Below are positions 31,812 to 43,019 of a stretch of 64,000 nucleotides of DNA, in pieces. The translations under genes were made by a program, and so were the position numbers. The stretch spans positions 1 to 64,000 of the forward strand of contig JAACJK010000128.1 of the NCBI GenBank assembly GCA_013368325.1, read 5' to 3'. This DNA comes from Ephemerocybe angulata (taxonomy: Eukaryota > Basidiomycota > Agaricomycetes > Agaricales > Psathyrellaceae). The notes beneath the pieces were generated by a model that was not told the DNA's origin, searched no databases, and saw only the letters and a list, made by a program, of their open reading frames with translations. Within the stretch, counting starts at the first letter, position 1. The number at the start of each line of letters is the position of its first letter.

Positions 31812-33222
31812 CTAAGATCGATGGGAGCAGGGGGCTACACTAAGTACCAGTATGAGCGAAAAGTTAAATGAGTATGTTGTAGCTTGGGAAAAATATTACC
31901 TTTGCTAAGGATCCAATAACTGTTGACCACATTCCACCAAAGCTGAATCCGTGTTCCAGGATCTTTCTTCTGATAGCGAAGATCCAAATGAAGCTCCGTA
32001 GATGGGACACGTAGTCTAGCGATATTAAATATATGGCTTAGTTGATTCTGATGAACGATATATTCGTACTCACATTACGCTATTCCGATTGCAAAGTTTT
32101 CCGTTGACATACTTAGGGATAACATCCCATGCAAATGGATTGTCTGTCCCACCAACAAGGGTTCCATTGGCAGGGAGGTCTACCCATATTCCTAGATACT
32201 TGCCACTGAAGTGGTTCTTGAAAAGCCAGGTATCGCTATTGGTTGGTATCGCCTCCCACTAAGAAGAAGATTGTGGCGTAAGCTGAACACAACCCAATCA
32301 AGGTTCGGACGGCCCGTACCTTCTGGTTTCGCCCTTCATTGTAGTGATGTCCGGAGACTTTACATTAAGGGGCCAACCGTTAGGGAGCTGCTTGAAAGTA
32401 CTGATTGATGATAACAGGTGCGTACCAACCCCTGAATCGTCCAGATTGACTACAGTCCCGGCCTCGGAGCAGATGATCTTATAAATAGTTCCTGGTTCTA
32501 TCGGGAATTGGAGCGGTTTGTCTGGTCGAAAGCGTTAAGCACTCGGCCATTTATATAAAGCTCCAGGTAGATAGATAGCGCGCACCTGGGTTAAGTATCC
32601 ACCTTTGATTTGACTGGCCATGCGAATTGCAGGTCATGACTTTCCGTCTCTCATTTATCTCCATGTCGAGAACAAAGTTGGTATATGGGACAGACAGTCT
32701 AACATTGCTACAAGTCAGCTTAAAGAGCCCCCCAAAAAACTACTTTGATGCTTACTTGAGCCAACCATTTACATCTCGCTTTACTTGCCATATGAACGGG
32801 TGAGTCGTCGTCTTGATATCTTCGCTCTGTTTGATAACAACGTCAAGAACATGCCCCAAATACCGCCCCGTTTCAATGTTCTTGAAGGTCCATAGACCGT
32901 CCACAAATGCTGCTTCCCACTACAGGACCGGATCCCCGCTCATGAGTGAACGGCCAGGATATTCGTGATAAAACCGCCACGCTACCAACTGAAAGGGGGT
33001 TCTTGTGTACCGTGTTAACCCAGAAACTGTTCCCAGTCGCAAGCCATGACTTAGTGAGCCGCATCCTAGCTCTCTCAGGAATGATGATGATGACCTACCT
33101 GTGTTCGTGTTCGGGTCGATGGTGATGGGGTGTCCAGCCTTTACATTCGTTAATGCGTATGATTTTCCAGATTCGATCCAATGTTCCTTATTGTTGTGAG
33201 GACCTGGTTCAACGGTTGTCAT
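31812..33222 (-). CDS. Ricin-B-like lectin family, paralogue C, shortened tail
   Basis: ATG 33222: MTTVEPGPHNNKEHWIESGK. Both trefoil-like halves are intact: GLWTFKNIETGRYLGHVL, PFIWQVKRDVNGW, SVPYTNFVLDMEINERRKVM, SNQRWIL, then GTIYKIICSEAGTVVNLDDS, EGRNQKWEAIPTNSDTWLF, PFAWDVIPKYVNGKLCNR and GTRIQLWW..SYWILSK. After the last intron the frame stops within a few codons (APCSHRS). The DNA beyond still resembles the helix tail of A and B (a gggactttctaaggcttgaa block) but out of frame, so the C-terminal helix has probably been lost by mutation. Confidence 0.78.
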
Positions 33223-33301
33223 TCTCGGGGCGTCGTCAAACTAGGAAGCGGGTCTAGAGATTGGTTTGAGAAGACGTACACACTGGAGAAAGGAGTGTGG
33301 C

Positions 33302-33351
33302 CTTATCGCATCCGATGATCAGAATGGTGACAGTTATTTGCGACGGTTGAC
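33302..33351 (-). promoter_or_regulatory. 50-bp conserved lectin-array element, copy C
   Basis: 80 bp upstream of ATG 33222; GATAAG core and gttgac end intact. Confidence 0.8.
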
Positions 33352-33364
33352 ATGTGTGTGCTGT

Positions 33365-33373
33365 GGGCGCTTA
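33365..33373 (+). promoter_or_regulatory. GGGCGCTTA motif
   Basis: Perfect copy 143 bp upstream of the paralogue C start, 13 bp beyond its 50-bp element. Confidence 0.4.
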
Positions 33374-33656
33374 ATCGGAATTATTGTTGATCAACGGGCC
33401 TCGTCTGCGGAGGGAGGTCAGTTCAGATCGGTGGAACCGCTAACACGATTTTTGGTTCTTCAGGTTAAGCTCATTGCCGCATGCGTTGCTTCGTCGGAGC
33501 GAGCTATAGACCGTATAGCAGCACTCAGATTTCCAGTGGACTAGAGGCCCCTGTAGCATACACTAATGCTTCAAGGTTAGTTGGCATGGGAGACTTCAGA
33601 GCCCGTATATTCAGCGGAAAGTAAATCGTCTTCGAGAACCTCCATATCTCCACCCT

Positions 33657-35135
33657 TTAACCCTTTCTCTCCTTTTCTGACAACCGAATCGACTCTACAA
33701 GTTTCTGCATGTGCTCTTGGCATTGTGTCAGGCATTCGACTATCAGGTGCGAGCAACTGCATCATCAGCAGAAGTTTCGACATGAAAGACGAGTTCGTAA
33801 GAGACCCACCTTTCTCAAAGATCCAGCATTGCTTGGTAGGCCAAGCCATGGGGCTGGCTTAAAGCCGCAGTCCGGTGCCGGTTTTCGTGCTCGCAGAATC
33901 ATCGAGGCCGATAGCAAGCTCAGTATTGGGAACATACAATCTGTCACCACTGCTCAGCATTCCTATATGACTGAGGAAGAGTTGCACCTACATGTTAGCC
34001 TGTGGGATGCGTCGACCTTCAAAGTACTTTTGGGCAATGTCCCACGCGAATGGCTTCCCTGTACCAACTAAGGTTGTATGATGGTTCTCTGCGGTAGTAC
34101 GGTCAATTCCTAGGTACTGGCCGTTGTAATGATTCCTGATAAACCATGTGCCACGACCGGTGGATAGAACCTCCCACTAAGCCAAGCAGAGCATGTATCA
34201 GTATACAGTACGATGGAAAAAGGCAGTGCACTCAGTAGCACCTTTTGATTCCGACCCTCGTTGTACCAAAACCCGGATACTATCCAGATGTTAGCAGGTC
34301 TTCGCCTCAGTCTCCGAAGCATTACTCACCCTTGTTAGAATGCTCTTCCAAATGGGCAACCGTTTTGGAAACGGAATTTACCAATTTATAGAGCTCCCCG
34401 GATGTGACATCGGCTTCATATGTAGTGTCTATGAAAGGGCGGGGTTATATACGGGTTAAGATGTGTAAGCCCCGCTGACAATTCGATCTGTGCACCCGAG
34501 TCTATGACCCATTTCTGGCAAGGCAAATCATGGGCAGAATAGGATTGTATTTTGATCCCGTTTCCCCAACCTCCTCCGTCCCACACGCCGAGAAATTGTT
34601 TGGTATATGGTATTCCTAATCTGCCCAGTGAATCAAGTTAGGCCTTTGTCAATACGGTTCAAGGAAAGGGAAAGGCACTCACTTTGACCACCCCTTTGCA
34701 TCTCTTTTACGCTCCAAGCGAAGGGATTGGACGTTGCAATAACATGGACATCGTTCTGGACTACTTCGCCCAGGTCGAATCCAAGATACAGTCCTGTTTC
34801 AGCATTCTTAAATGTCCAGAATCCATCTTGTGTGTCTGTGTCCCACTGTATACACCGCGGACCAGGTGAGCATTTTCTACCCCTGGCAAGTGACAAGGAC
34901 TGAGTACCGACAAGCTGAAGTGGTGACCCTATGTAACGGTTTCCGGTGACTGCGTCATTCTTGTCAGCGACAGTCTTAACACATAACGTGCTGGAATTAT
35001 TGAACGTAGTGATCGATGCATACCTCTGAGCGTAGCAGGGTGTATGGTGAGGGCTGATCCAGTCTTCACGTTGGCGAACTTGTATGTTCGCCCAGATTCC
35101 AGCTGCTGCTCGCCAGACCCCGCTTCGATTGGCAT
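33657..35135 (-). pseudogene. Ricin-B-like lectin family, paralogue D, with an internal stop codon
   Basis: ATG 35135: MPIEAGSGEQQLESGRTYKF. First and second halves are recognisable and in frame (GFWTFKNAETGLYLGFDLGE, KQFLGVWDGGGWGNGIKI, CQKWVID, then GELYKLVNSVSKTVAHLEEH, EGRNQKWEVL, FIRNHYNGQYLGIDR, PFAWDIAQKYFEGRRIPQ). In the last trefoil strand the frame hits TAA (near 33860, after TGTGLRL), while downstream DNA still encodes the expected QCWIFEK and the VECLTQCQEHMQ helix, ending at 33657. The product would lack the last 45-50 residues or so, or the gene is newly inactive. The intron 2 donor is a weak gtcggt. Confidence 0.7.
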
Positions 35136-35261
35136 GGTTCAACTCCTGTCGATGGTTGATGTGACGTGCCTAGCTTTCGGGTTCTTCCTCTTGAAGCGTT
35201 CGTAGTATTACTGTGAGCTACTCAGGAGAAGGATCGCATGAAGAGAACCCTACCGCTCAGC

Positions 35262-35311
35262 CTTATCACATCCGATTATCGAAGTGGTGACGGCTGTTTG
35301 TCATAGTTGAC
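35262..35311 (-). promoter_or_regulatory. 50-bp conserved lectin-array element, copy D
   Basis: 127 bp upstream of ATG 35135; GATAAG core present (tgtgataagg on the minus strand). Confidence 0.75.
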
Positions 35312-35323
35312 GGTTGTGTTCTT

Positions 35324-35332
35324 GGGCGCTTA
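35324..35332 (+). promoter_or_regulatory. GGGCGCTTA motif
   Basis: Perfect copy 189 bp upstream of the paralogue D start, 12 bp beyond its 50-bp element. Confidence 0.4.
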
Positions 35333-35570
35333 AACTGGAAGGACCTCATCGCTGCCAAACGGCAGTCCAGAGGAAACTCTAATCAAAAGTCTGGAATGTC
35401 TCGTGCTATTTAAGCAAGAGAAAGGCAGACTTTGAACAATGCGATTGCTATAGAAATGCGATTGCTATAGATGGCAGGGCAGTCAGGCACAACACACGCC
35501 TTGATTCACCGTCGCCATCCATTCCTCCGGATCTCGACGGTCGGGGCGAAGTGTCCCTGCTCACGGAGAT

Positions 35571-36961
35571 TTAGACGCCTGGCACTTCAGGCAGCTGGTG
35601 CCCTGTAGAAGTGCACTGAAACTTGGAATTAATGTGGGTTTGCTAGCAGAGATTTCGATGAGCGCACCTTCTCGAGTATCCAATACTGCACCTGGTTGAT
35701 CCAGAGGTGGATTCTTGTACCCGGCCTTTTCTTCCCTCCTTCGAGATTTAGGGCGAGCTCCGTATACGGAATGTACAGCCTAGGGCGCGTGGAGTTAGTT
35801 CGCCCGTTAGGCAAGATAATACGAGCTCAGAACTCACATCACTCCCCCCTTCCTGGCAGGCACACCGCCAATATACTTTGGTACAATATCCCATGCGAAG
35901 GGCAGGTCTGTTGCAACGACGCGAGTAGCCTTCTCTGGAACCTCCAAGTCGGAGTCCTCTACTCCCAAGTATTGTCCAGTGAAATGGTTCTTGAGGTACC
36001 ATGTGTCGCTTCCGCTTGCTACGGCTTCCCACTGCGAAGTCAAGGACGTGCTTAATGACATCGTGTTACTGGATGCTTACCTGTTGATTTCGACCCTCGT
36101 TGTATTCATATCCGGAGACTATGAGCCACCGCGTGGTAAGCCAAGCAATCCACTAGTGAAGGAAAGTCTACGTACTGTCGCCGGATTTCTCCAGATGCAC
36201 CACCGTTCCGGCGCAGGAGGAGACAATCTTATACAGCTCTCCTGCAGAAACGGGTGGCTCATACCTCGTGTCTGATGCCATTAATGAAAGTCAGTAATCT
36301 GGGGGGCTTGGCCGCGCAACCCGACATACCAGCATCGATAACCCATTTCTGGTTATCACCACCCAACCAGATCCACGACTGCACCATGATGTCATTCCCC
36401 AAGCCCCCATGGTCGTCCAGGTCAAGGACTTGGTTTGTATACGGGATGCCCAGCCTGGGTGTGCGCTCTCAGCTTCGGGCTCGGGTCAGGGTCGAGCTCG
36501 GCACTCACTTTGACCAGCCTCCATTGTCTCGCTGCACAGCCCAGGGAAATGCGTGGGACGTGGCCTTGATACGTGAACTGTCTTTCACGGCCTTCCCGAG
36601 GTGAGATCCAAAGTATAGTCCTGTTTCAGGATTGCGGAAACACCAGTGCCCACTGAGTGTCGCAACCGCTTCCCACTTCGAGCAAAAGCGTAAGCATGGG
36701 CCGGGGAACTTCATCCGGACGAGGTGTCTGGGTGCGTACCACTTGCAACGGGGTTCCCATGTACACGTTCGCAGTGACTACACTGTGTTGCTGAGCCAGT
36801 TATTGGGACATCGAGGCGCAAGAGCGTTGCGCACCTTCACGAGTAAATGGGTTGATAGTGAGGGCTGATCCAGTCTTGACACTCGCGATCTTGTATGGCC
36901 TCCCCGATTGGAGTCCTCGGTCTGCAGGTCCGGCACCAGGTGGTCCTGCTTCGATTGACAT
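35571..36961 (-). CDS. Ricin-B-like lectin family, paralogue E
   Basis: ATG 36961: MSIEAGPPGAGPADRGLQSG. Motifs: RPYKIASVKTGSALTIN, HWCFRNPETGLYFGSHLG, FPWAVQRDNGGW, GDNQKWVID, then ELYKIVSSCAGTVVHLEKSG, YNEGRNQQWEAVASGSDTWY, FTGQYLGVEDSD, PFAWDIVPKYIGGVP and GTRIHLWINQVQYWILEK. One QxW is NQQW. The final intron is phase 0 rather than phase 1 and leads to a short divergent tail (FQCTSTGHQLPEVPGV). If that intron is retained, the ORF instead ends at 35629. It is the most diverged member by eye and the outermost gene of the array. Confidence 0.78.
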
Positions 36962-37071
36962 GTCGTTACTCGTAGTTGGCTCGCGCTTCAAATGTGCTCT
37001 TGTCTCTTCTGAAGTAGTTGAGAAGTTAGGGCGGTAAATAGAGGGATGACGAAGGAAGAAACGAAGCCGCC

Positions 37072-37121
37072 TTATCACAATCCGACGATCAATGTGGTGA
37101 CGATGTTTGCTGTCGTTGACA
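37072..37121 (-). promoter_or_regulatory. 50-bp conserved lectin-array element, copy E
   Basis: 111 bp upstream of ATG 36961; GATAAG core present. A one-mismatch relative of GGGCGCTTA (gggcactta) follows at 37143. Confidence 0.75.
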
Positions 37122-37214
37122 GATGTAATGCATGGTTGCTGCGGGCACTTAACCAGGAAGTCTCAGGGCGAGAACGTCCTTGGAACAGTAGAGCCTAAAT
37201 AAGTCGATTAAAGA

Positions 37215-39328
37215 TTAAACGGGAAGGTGAAGATAGGCCCCCTTCATCGCTTTTATATACAGGTTGAGAGGACTCAGGAAGTGACCCATAGCAGCGGCGG
37301 CCTCCCTGTCGCGATAGAACCTCCCAAGACCGAGTATGTCATAATCACCCAAGTTAGCAATGAGGCCAACCAAGGTAAATTGGGACCGTGTTTCCAGTGC
37401 TTCCTCACGCATTGCACGACTCCTTTTATCGTCGAAACCTATCGAATACGGTTGTGCGTCGAAGCTCCTAAGTTCCGGGGTAGACAAACAGATAAGTTTC
37501 AGGTCACTACCCGGGCCGTGAAACCTGGTGTCGAGAAACGCTATCTTCTCCGGGTCGCTTGGATGGTCACTGTCACGGCCAAGAACCACCCAAACAAGAC
37601 GGAGAAGCAGCCTTCGCATTCGATGGGATATCCAAGCCCCGTCGGCTTCTCGGGCTTTCAGGCATCGGTATTAGTATTTAATCTGCAATTTGCCGTGAAT
37701 CTGTACTTACCTATGCGATCTTTACGATTGGCGGCACACTCTTGCCTATGAAAGTTGGCCCAGTCCTCTCGCTGACACTCGCGAGAACAGTACATCGTGG
37801 TACGGCATGAGGCGCACTGCAAGCCTTCAACACCATTGGGATTCTCAAACGGGCACGTATTGCGATGCTGTTGGTTTCACGCGTCAGTCACACTTGCAGA
37901 TGGAGTTTGACGTCGACTTACCTGTAGATTGTCGCACAAGGGGATTTCGAGCGGCCCGAGCCGTGTTTGGTAGACATCTGCGTACATTTTGACGCGCAGT
38001 CGCAACACCGTCCACTCTCGATTCGCCGAGAGAAGGTCCAGAGTATTCTGGGGAATGACGGACAATGCATTTTCGAGGGCACGGCAGACGCGGGGGTGGT
38101 AGACGGTAGAATGAAGAAGCACCAAGGGGTTCTCGCTGCGCTCGGCAGGAAATGGTGACGCTCGAGGGTCAACCTGAGACAGGATATCTCGAGCGATGAT
38201 GATCAATACCCCAGCATCCAGAGCCCGTGCGACAACATAAGTTGCCTCGTATGCGGTTATGACGGGTTTCCGAAATAGCTTGGGGATGACCTCGACCGAA
38301 ATAGACTTCCCTGGCGGAGAAGCATACCTGGATACGTCCTGGGCCAGGAGTTTGAACGTCGTTCCCAAGAATCCCACCCTGGTGAGAGTCCGATGGATTC
38401 CGGTGGCAGCATGCAGCGCATGGAAGATTGAGACAAACAAGAGGATCGTCGAGGAGGTCTGCGATATCCCGCGAGGCCGGAGTGATTGATCGACGCCCAA
38501 GCTAGTTGTGCCTTCCAATTGCTTCCAGCGGAATACGAAGGATTCCGCCAAGCTTCTTTGCCACGCTCGGTCATGGCATCCGTTCATTCGCTCCACGAGT
38601 ATTTCCAGACAATTGTCGGTGGTAGTGCAGAACCAGAGGAGATGCACAATGGGAACGAGGTATCGTGTATACTGATCAACAGACAGCCGGTTAAGGTTGT
38701 TCCTGTGACGGGCGCGCCAGGGATGCGGACCAAGGCATGGAGACATCCAGAGATCGAGTGCGGATTCGACGGCAAGGGCGAGAGAGGGGTTGTCGATGTC
38801 GTCTTTCAGACCGTAATCCAGTAAGTGAAACAGAATGTAGGCGGCCTGGCTCGGTCCTGCGTATACGTCAGGGATAGCACCCCCTGTGACGAGGGGTGGG
38901 GGTCCGCGAATATCGAAGTAGAGGACCCAGGAAATCAAGCCATCCAAGTTCTCCCGAAGTACTGAGTAGATCTCTGCCTTTTGCTCTTTGTTGCAATTCT
39001 CCAGCGCCGAGAATGCTTCAGGGATTGGGTGTATTATCAGCAACTCGGGTTCGATGGTTTTCAGACTGGAAGGGCAGCGCGTCCTGAGCGAGCGTTCCGG
39101 TACGCGATCAACTTTCAAGTGCGCCAGTAGAGCCGACAAGGCACGTTTGGATTGGGAGATATCGGTGGGCCAATTATCTGCCAGTTGCTGGCAGTGAGCT
39201 ACGGAACCGCGCTGGATACCCTGGAGGAGCTAAGGAGAGAATCTATAAGTACCTTCGCAACAAAGAGAACGAGTCAAAAGCGTAAGGCTCACCAGCTCAA
39301 AGCGATGACTTGGAATAGCCGTATTCAT
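37215..39328 (-). CDS. MYND-type zinc finger protein, paralogue 1
   Basis: Start ATG 39328 (MNTAIPSHRFEL), intron, then a long helical region of about 440 residues (from LLQGIQRGSVAHCQQLADNW) without recognised domains. The MYND finger follows an intron after PLCDNLQ: NTCPFENPNGVEGLQCASCR, TTMYCSRECQREDWANFHRQ-EC, with the CxxC, CxxxC and HxxxC zinc pattern. The C-terminal exon (DPEKIAFLDTRFHGPG to YDILGLGRFYRD, stop 37215) is shared with paralogue 2. MYND fingers usually bind proline-rich partner peptides. Agaricomycetes carry many such proteins with unknown roles. Intron positions and phases match paralogue 2. Confidence 0.82.
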
Positions 39329-39967
39329 GACAGAAAGCGGGACAATCGAAGCGGGAAAAAGGGAGGAAACGTTAGAGGGAAAGCAGTTGTAATTTTGGCA
39401 CAATTGGGCCTCTCCCTAATCTCATGCAAGACCTGTAGTCTCTCTGAGAAAGAAAGGAGTCAGGCCAGGTATTGTGGTCTAACTGTAGTAACTCGGTCCT
39501 TCTGCTGGCACACACGAGCTTAGTAATGCTTTCCCACGGGTTATGCACCGCCACCCTCTACTTCCGAACCACATGCGAATAAGCGCCCAGGGGCTAATTT
39601 GACCAAATCCCGGCGCGTGGAGGGCGCAGGATGCCAACCCATCAACGCCAGTCTCAAAATTCACCCCATTAAGCGGATGGGGAAGCTCATTCAGCCATTG
39701 AGGAATGACTCTGACGCCAAACGTGCCCGTTAGTCTGAAGTATCATGTTCTTCTGTGTCATCTACGCGTTCATTGAGCGCCCTGCGTTTTAGATAAAACG
39801 AAAAGCTGCTTGCGTATAGGATCCTTAAAGAGAGTCAAATCGAATCGGTTATTCTACGGCAAATTTACAAGGTGGTAGATTAGCCATAAGAATGACAAAA
39901 TCTGAAGCCTTCGACCCCCTGTCTTTCTAGTTCAGCAGACGTATAACCCCAAGTTCGCAAAACAGTC
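39329..39967. other. Intergenic region with a GGGCGCTTA copy
   Basis: Contains the promoter of the MYND gene. A reverse copy of the 9-mer lies at 39580-39588, 252 bp from the ATG. No gene is supported. Confidence 0.45.
39580..39588 (-). promoter_or_regulatory. GGGCGCTTA motif (reverse orientation)
   Basis: Perfect copy upstream of MYND paralogue 1. Confidence 0.4.
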
Positions 39968-40681
39968 TCAGGCACGAGAAATGCCATGCCCTTCTTCCTG
40001 CTCATGCTCTATCCAACAAGACAGTATCAGGAACAATAACCAATGGAACTCAAAGATACTAGACGTACCGTACTCCATGAGTATCTCCATCACCTCCGCC
40101 CTCCGTTGCACTTTCGCCGCCTCCCCAGCCCCATCGCTTGTGTGCGCGTGATGCTCAAACGGCGGGGGCGGCTCCACCGGCACCCCATCCCCAACCCCTC
40201 GACCGGCACCAGCCAACGGCGCCCCACGAAACTCGCTCGACGCGCTCGACGGTGGCGAATACGCCGGGGGCGGGGTACCCATCCTCTCCACACAATACTC
40301 CTCTCCAGCCCCATAATCCCGCCAATCCCCCGCATCGCCATTGCAGTTATCAACCCCACCCTCCGTTCGACTACGATGGAACCACCCCCTCCTCCGCCGT
40401 CTTCCAGAGAGTGTAACCGGCCTGTCCGGATGGTTCCTGCTCGTGCGCGGCGCAGGTATCGGGACACCCATCCCACGCGTGTTTACAGGAACACCGGACG
40501 CGGAAAGCGAGGTTGGATCTGCGGGGTTGTACGCGCTGTCGCATGCGTATATGAGGCCGCCGGACTCAGCGAGGCGTTTCTTGAGTTTACGGTTGCGTCG
40601 CTTGCGTTTGATGACGCGGTAGATATCGCGTGTGAGGAGGACGGTGAGACCGACGCCGATGATTATAAGGTCCATTACCAT
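39968..40681 (-). CDS. Single-pass membrane protein with basic juxtamembrane region and PPxY motif
   Basis: Family not recognised. From ATG 40681: MVMDLIIIGVGLTVLLTRDI, one transmembrane helix at the very N-terminus. A strongly basic stretch follows (YRVIKRKRRNRKLKKR), which sets the C-terminus in the cytosol by the positive-inside rule. The tail is disordered and Arg/Pro-rich, with TPPPAYSPPSS carrying a PPxY motif (ligand of WW domains, for example Rsp5/Nedd4 ligases), and ends EHEQEEGHGISRA after a possible small intron near 40062-40010. The frame stays open upstream of 40681 without an ATG, so the true start could be further upstream through splicing. Confidence 0.6.
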   Translation of the reverse strand: MVMDLIIIGVGLTVLLTRDIYRVIKRKRRNRKLKKRLAESGGLIYACDSAYNPADPTSLSASGVPVNTRGMGVPIPAPRTSRNHPDRPVTLSGRRRRRGWFHRSRTEGGVDNCNGDAGDWRDYGAGEEYCVERMGTPPPAYSPPSSASSEFRGAPLAGAGRGVGDGVPVEPPPPFEHHAHTSDGAGEAAKVQRRAEVMEILMEYGTSSIFEFHWLLFLILSCWIEHEQEEGHGISRA

Positions 40682-41191
40682 GTGCCAAGGGCCGAAATCG
40701 AGATGAGAATGATAGGAAGGGGATGGTGTGGGACCGTGGGCCGGGACTGTGTGGTTAGCGAGACTGTGTGGTCGATGAGGATAGAGGAGTGGGGTCCGAA
40801 GCAACGAGACATTTTATCGACATGAGCAGAGAGACAAGCTGCTGCCTAATTAAGGGAGTTTCGGATGCAGGAAATGGCTGAGGAGCAGATTTGAATAGCG
40901 ACTGAAACTGTATCATCGCTTGAGTGATCGAGCAATGCCTGTGGGGCCTGGCACGGAAACCCTCCAATACCTCTGACCAGCCAAGTGCTAACGACCAGGC
41001 CAGAACTTCGGATATCCTTCATCGCCGCCTTTCGAAGAAGGAACAACAACAGGCCTCACTCTCTACCCCACCAAATCTGGATGGTATTCAGGGCGCCACT
41101 CATTCGGGATCGGCCGCAGCTCCTCGCGATGCCGCTCACCGCACGTTGGGGCCTCCGGGAACGACATCACCAATCCAACTTCATCCCCCCT

Positions 41192-42759
41192 TCACGCGCG
41201 CCGGTGGAGAAAATTGATCATGTCCCCGGTGTAGAAGAGCGGGTTCCGAAGCGTGCCTTGGAGGATTTCGAGCGTCTCGAGGGCAGGGAGACACTGCGCG
41301 TCGCGGAGGCCGATCCAGAGGTTCTTGGGGAGCGTCACGTCATCGAGCCCAAGGTGGGTAAGAGCTGGTGTGAGTGGCAGGACTTCAACGAGGTTGATGA
41401 ACTCTGGGATTTTTGATCGTGACAGGCGGAGGTACGTGAGGCTGGTTTGGCAATGTGACCTGGAGAGGAAGTCTAAGAGGAGCTCGTTCTCCCGTGAGGC
41501 GAGCTCGGAGGTGTTCATGTCGATGTCCAGCGTTGAGAGATTGGGTGCGCAGAGATAGTGCAGGAGGCGGTTCGCCCTCCGGTGGCGGATGGGGGCGCAA
41601 ATGCGAAGGCTGCGGAGTTTGGGTAGGCGGATGCTTCCTTTGGGGTATTGCGCACGCGCGGAAGGGGTGGGGAAATGAAGGTTGCTAAACTCGACGGTGA
41701 GGTCTTCGAGGGTGCGTGTGCATTGTTGTAAGATGGAGAGGACATGGGAGTTGCGCCAGTCGCAGGAGAATGTGAGCGATGTGAGGCAGGCTAGGAGTGG
41801 TGGGGGTAGGGAAATGGGAACGCTGTTTGGGTGTATGTCGCGGTTGAGTTCGAATGCGGTGCTTTGGTCGGGCATGCGGAGGGAACGGGGGGTAAGTGGG
41901 CGAAGAATGTGCTCAGAGGAATGGAGTTGAAGTCCCAATCGGCCTCGGAATGGAGGGCACGCATGTCGAGGGCGAGGGATCGGAGGTTGTCCCAAGGTCG
42001 ATTTGAACTATTCGAGTCCCTTGCCCCGAGTTCGGAAAAGAGGTCGTGCAGGGCAGTTATTTTCGAGGACTGGATGTGCAGATGGTCAAGAGGAGGTCCG
42101 TGGGTCAGGAGTTTCATCCAGGTAGACTGGATTTCGCCGTTTCCTGGAGGCCAGTGGAGATACAAAGACTTTGGAGCGTTACCGGAACGGTTAAACCAGC
42201 TTGTTATGTCGTCGAATGCCCCGTGGTCAATCTCCCCCAGACTTGACCATAGCCGGCGGTCGAAGAAGGTGGCCTCTTGCCAGCCTCGGGAGACGCGACC
42301 TAGGTCTAGCAATGCTTTCCTGTCCCGCGCGAGTAGTGGTAGATCTGGGTTCACCACAAATGAGAAGATTTGGCTGAGGACTTCGCGCGGGATGCGCCGG
42401 ATTGCGGATAAAGCGCCCTGGTTCTGGCGCAACTCATGCTGGATACTTTCGAGCTGTGACTGAAGGTTGGCTATTCTTCCTTCAGGCAGTTCTCTTCGAG
42501 AAGATCCGGAACGTCGCTGGATTGAAGAACAGAGGAGAGGTCGATTCGGATTACGGACATTGGTGGTTGAAAAAGGCGAACGAAGACAAATGTGGCTGTG
42601 TCTGTGTTTGGCAACGCCCTCTCGGCGCTTTGAACCTCCCGGAGTCCATGTAGCTGGCACTGTGATGAAAAGAGGGTTTGAAAAGCATTGAGATGTCCCC
42701 CTGCACGATGAAAGTAGCCTCATACAACGGTTATCCACGATCATCTGCTGTAAATTCAA
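41192..42759 (-). pseudogene. F-box/LRR-type protein gene with an apparent frameshift
   Basis: N-terminal half (frame open 42759-41791): a coiled segment LQSQLESIQHELRQNQGALS, then the F-box IRRIPREVLSQIFSFVV...LLDLGRVSRGWQEATFFDRR-LWSSL. It continues into leucine-rich surface repeats typical of Agaricomycete F-box adaptors of SCF ubiquitin ligases. At a G6 run (C6 on the coding strand, about 41887-41892) coding shifts by one base: STFFAHLPP in one frame continues as RSLRMPDQSTAFELNRDIHP in the other, open to 41192. I see no GT-AG intron that would bridge it. It is either an inactivating indel or a homopolymer sequencing error. The first ATG is uncertain. The product after correction would be about 500 residues. 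Confidence 0.72.
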
Positions 42760-42779
42760 CGAGAACTCCCAACGAGCAT

Positions 42780-42788
42780 GGGCGCTTA
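42780..42788 (+). promoter_or_regulatory. GGGCGCTTA motif
   Basis: Perfect copy 21 bp beyond the most upstream ATG of the F-box gene. Confidence 0.35.
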
Positions 42789-43019
42789 TTTAGTGACAAG
42801 CTCATCAAAACACAGGCAAAGGATGACCAACCATTGCTCTGCAGTGCACAACTGTCAGGCTTTCTTGGTCCTGCATTCCTTGTGGCCTTTCGGAGCGCGA
42901 AAGCCCTCCTGTGCCCCACCGATATCATCGAGAAAGAAGGAGAGTTGGAACGCGCAAGAAAAGCTCATGGTCTTATCAGCTTCGACTCCCTAGCCACAGC
43001 GGCGACTGTTCAAATCCCT

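Noticed and set aside
40043..40825. 260-codon plus-strand ORF opposite the PPxY membrane protein
   Set aside because: Arg/His/Pro-rich composition typical of antisense to a GC-rich coding region; the minus strand has the transmembrane and PPxY features.
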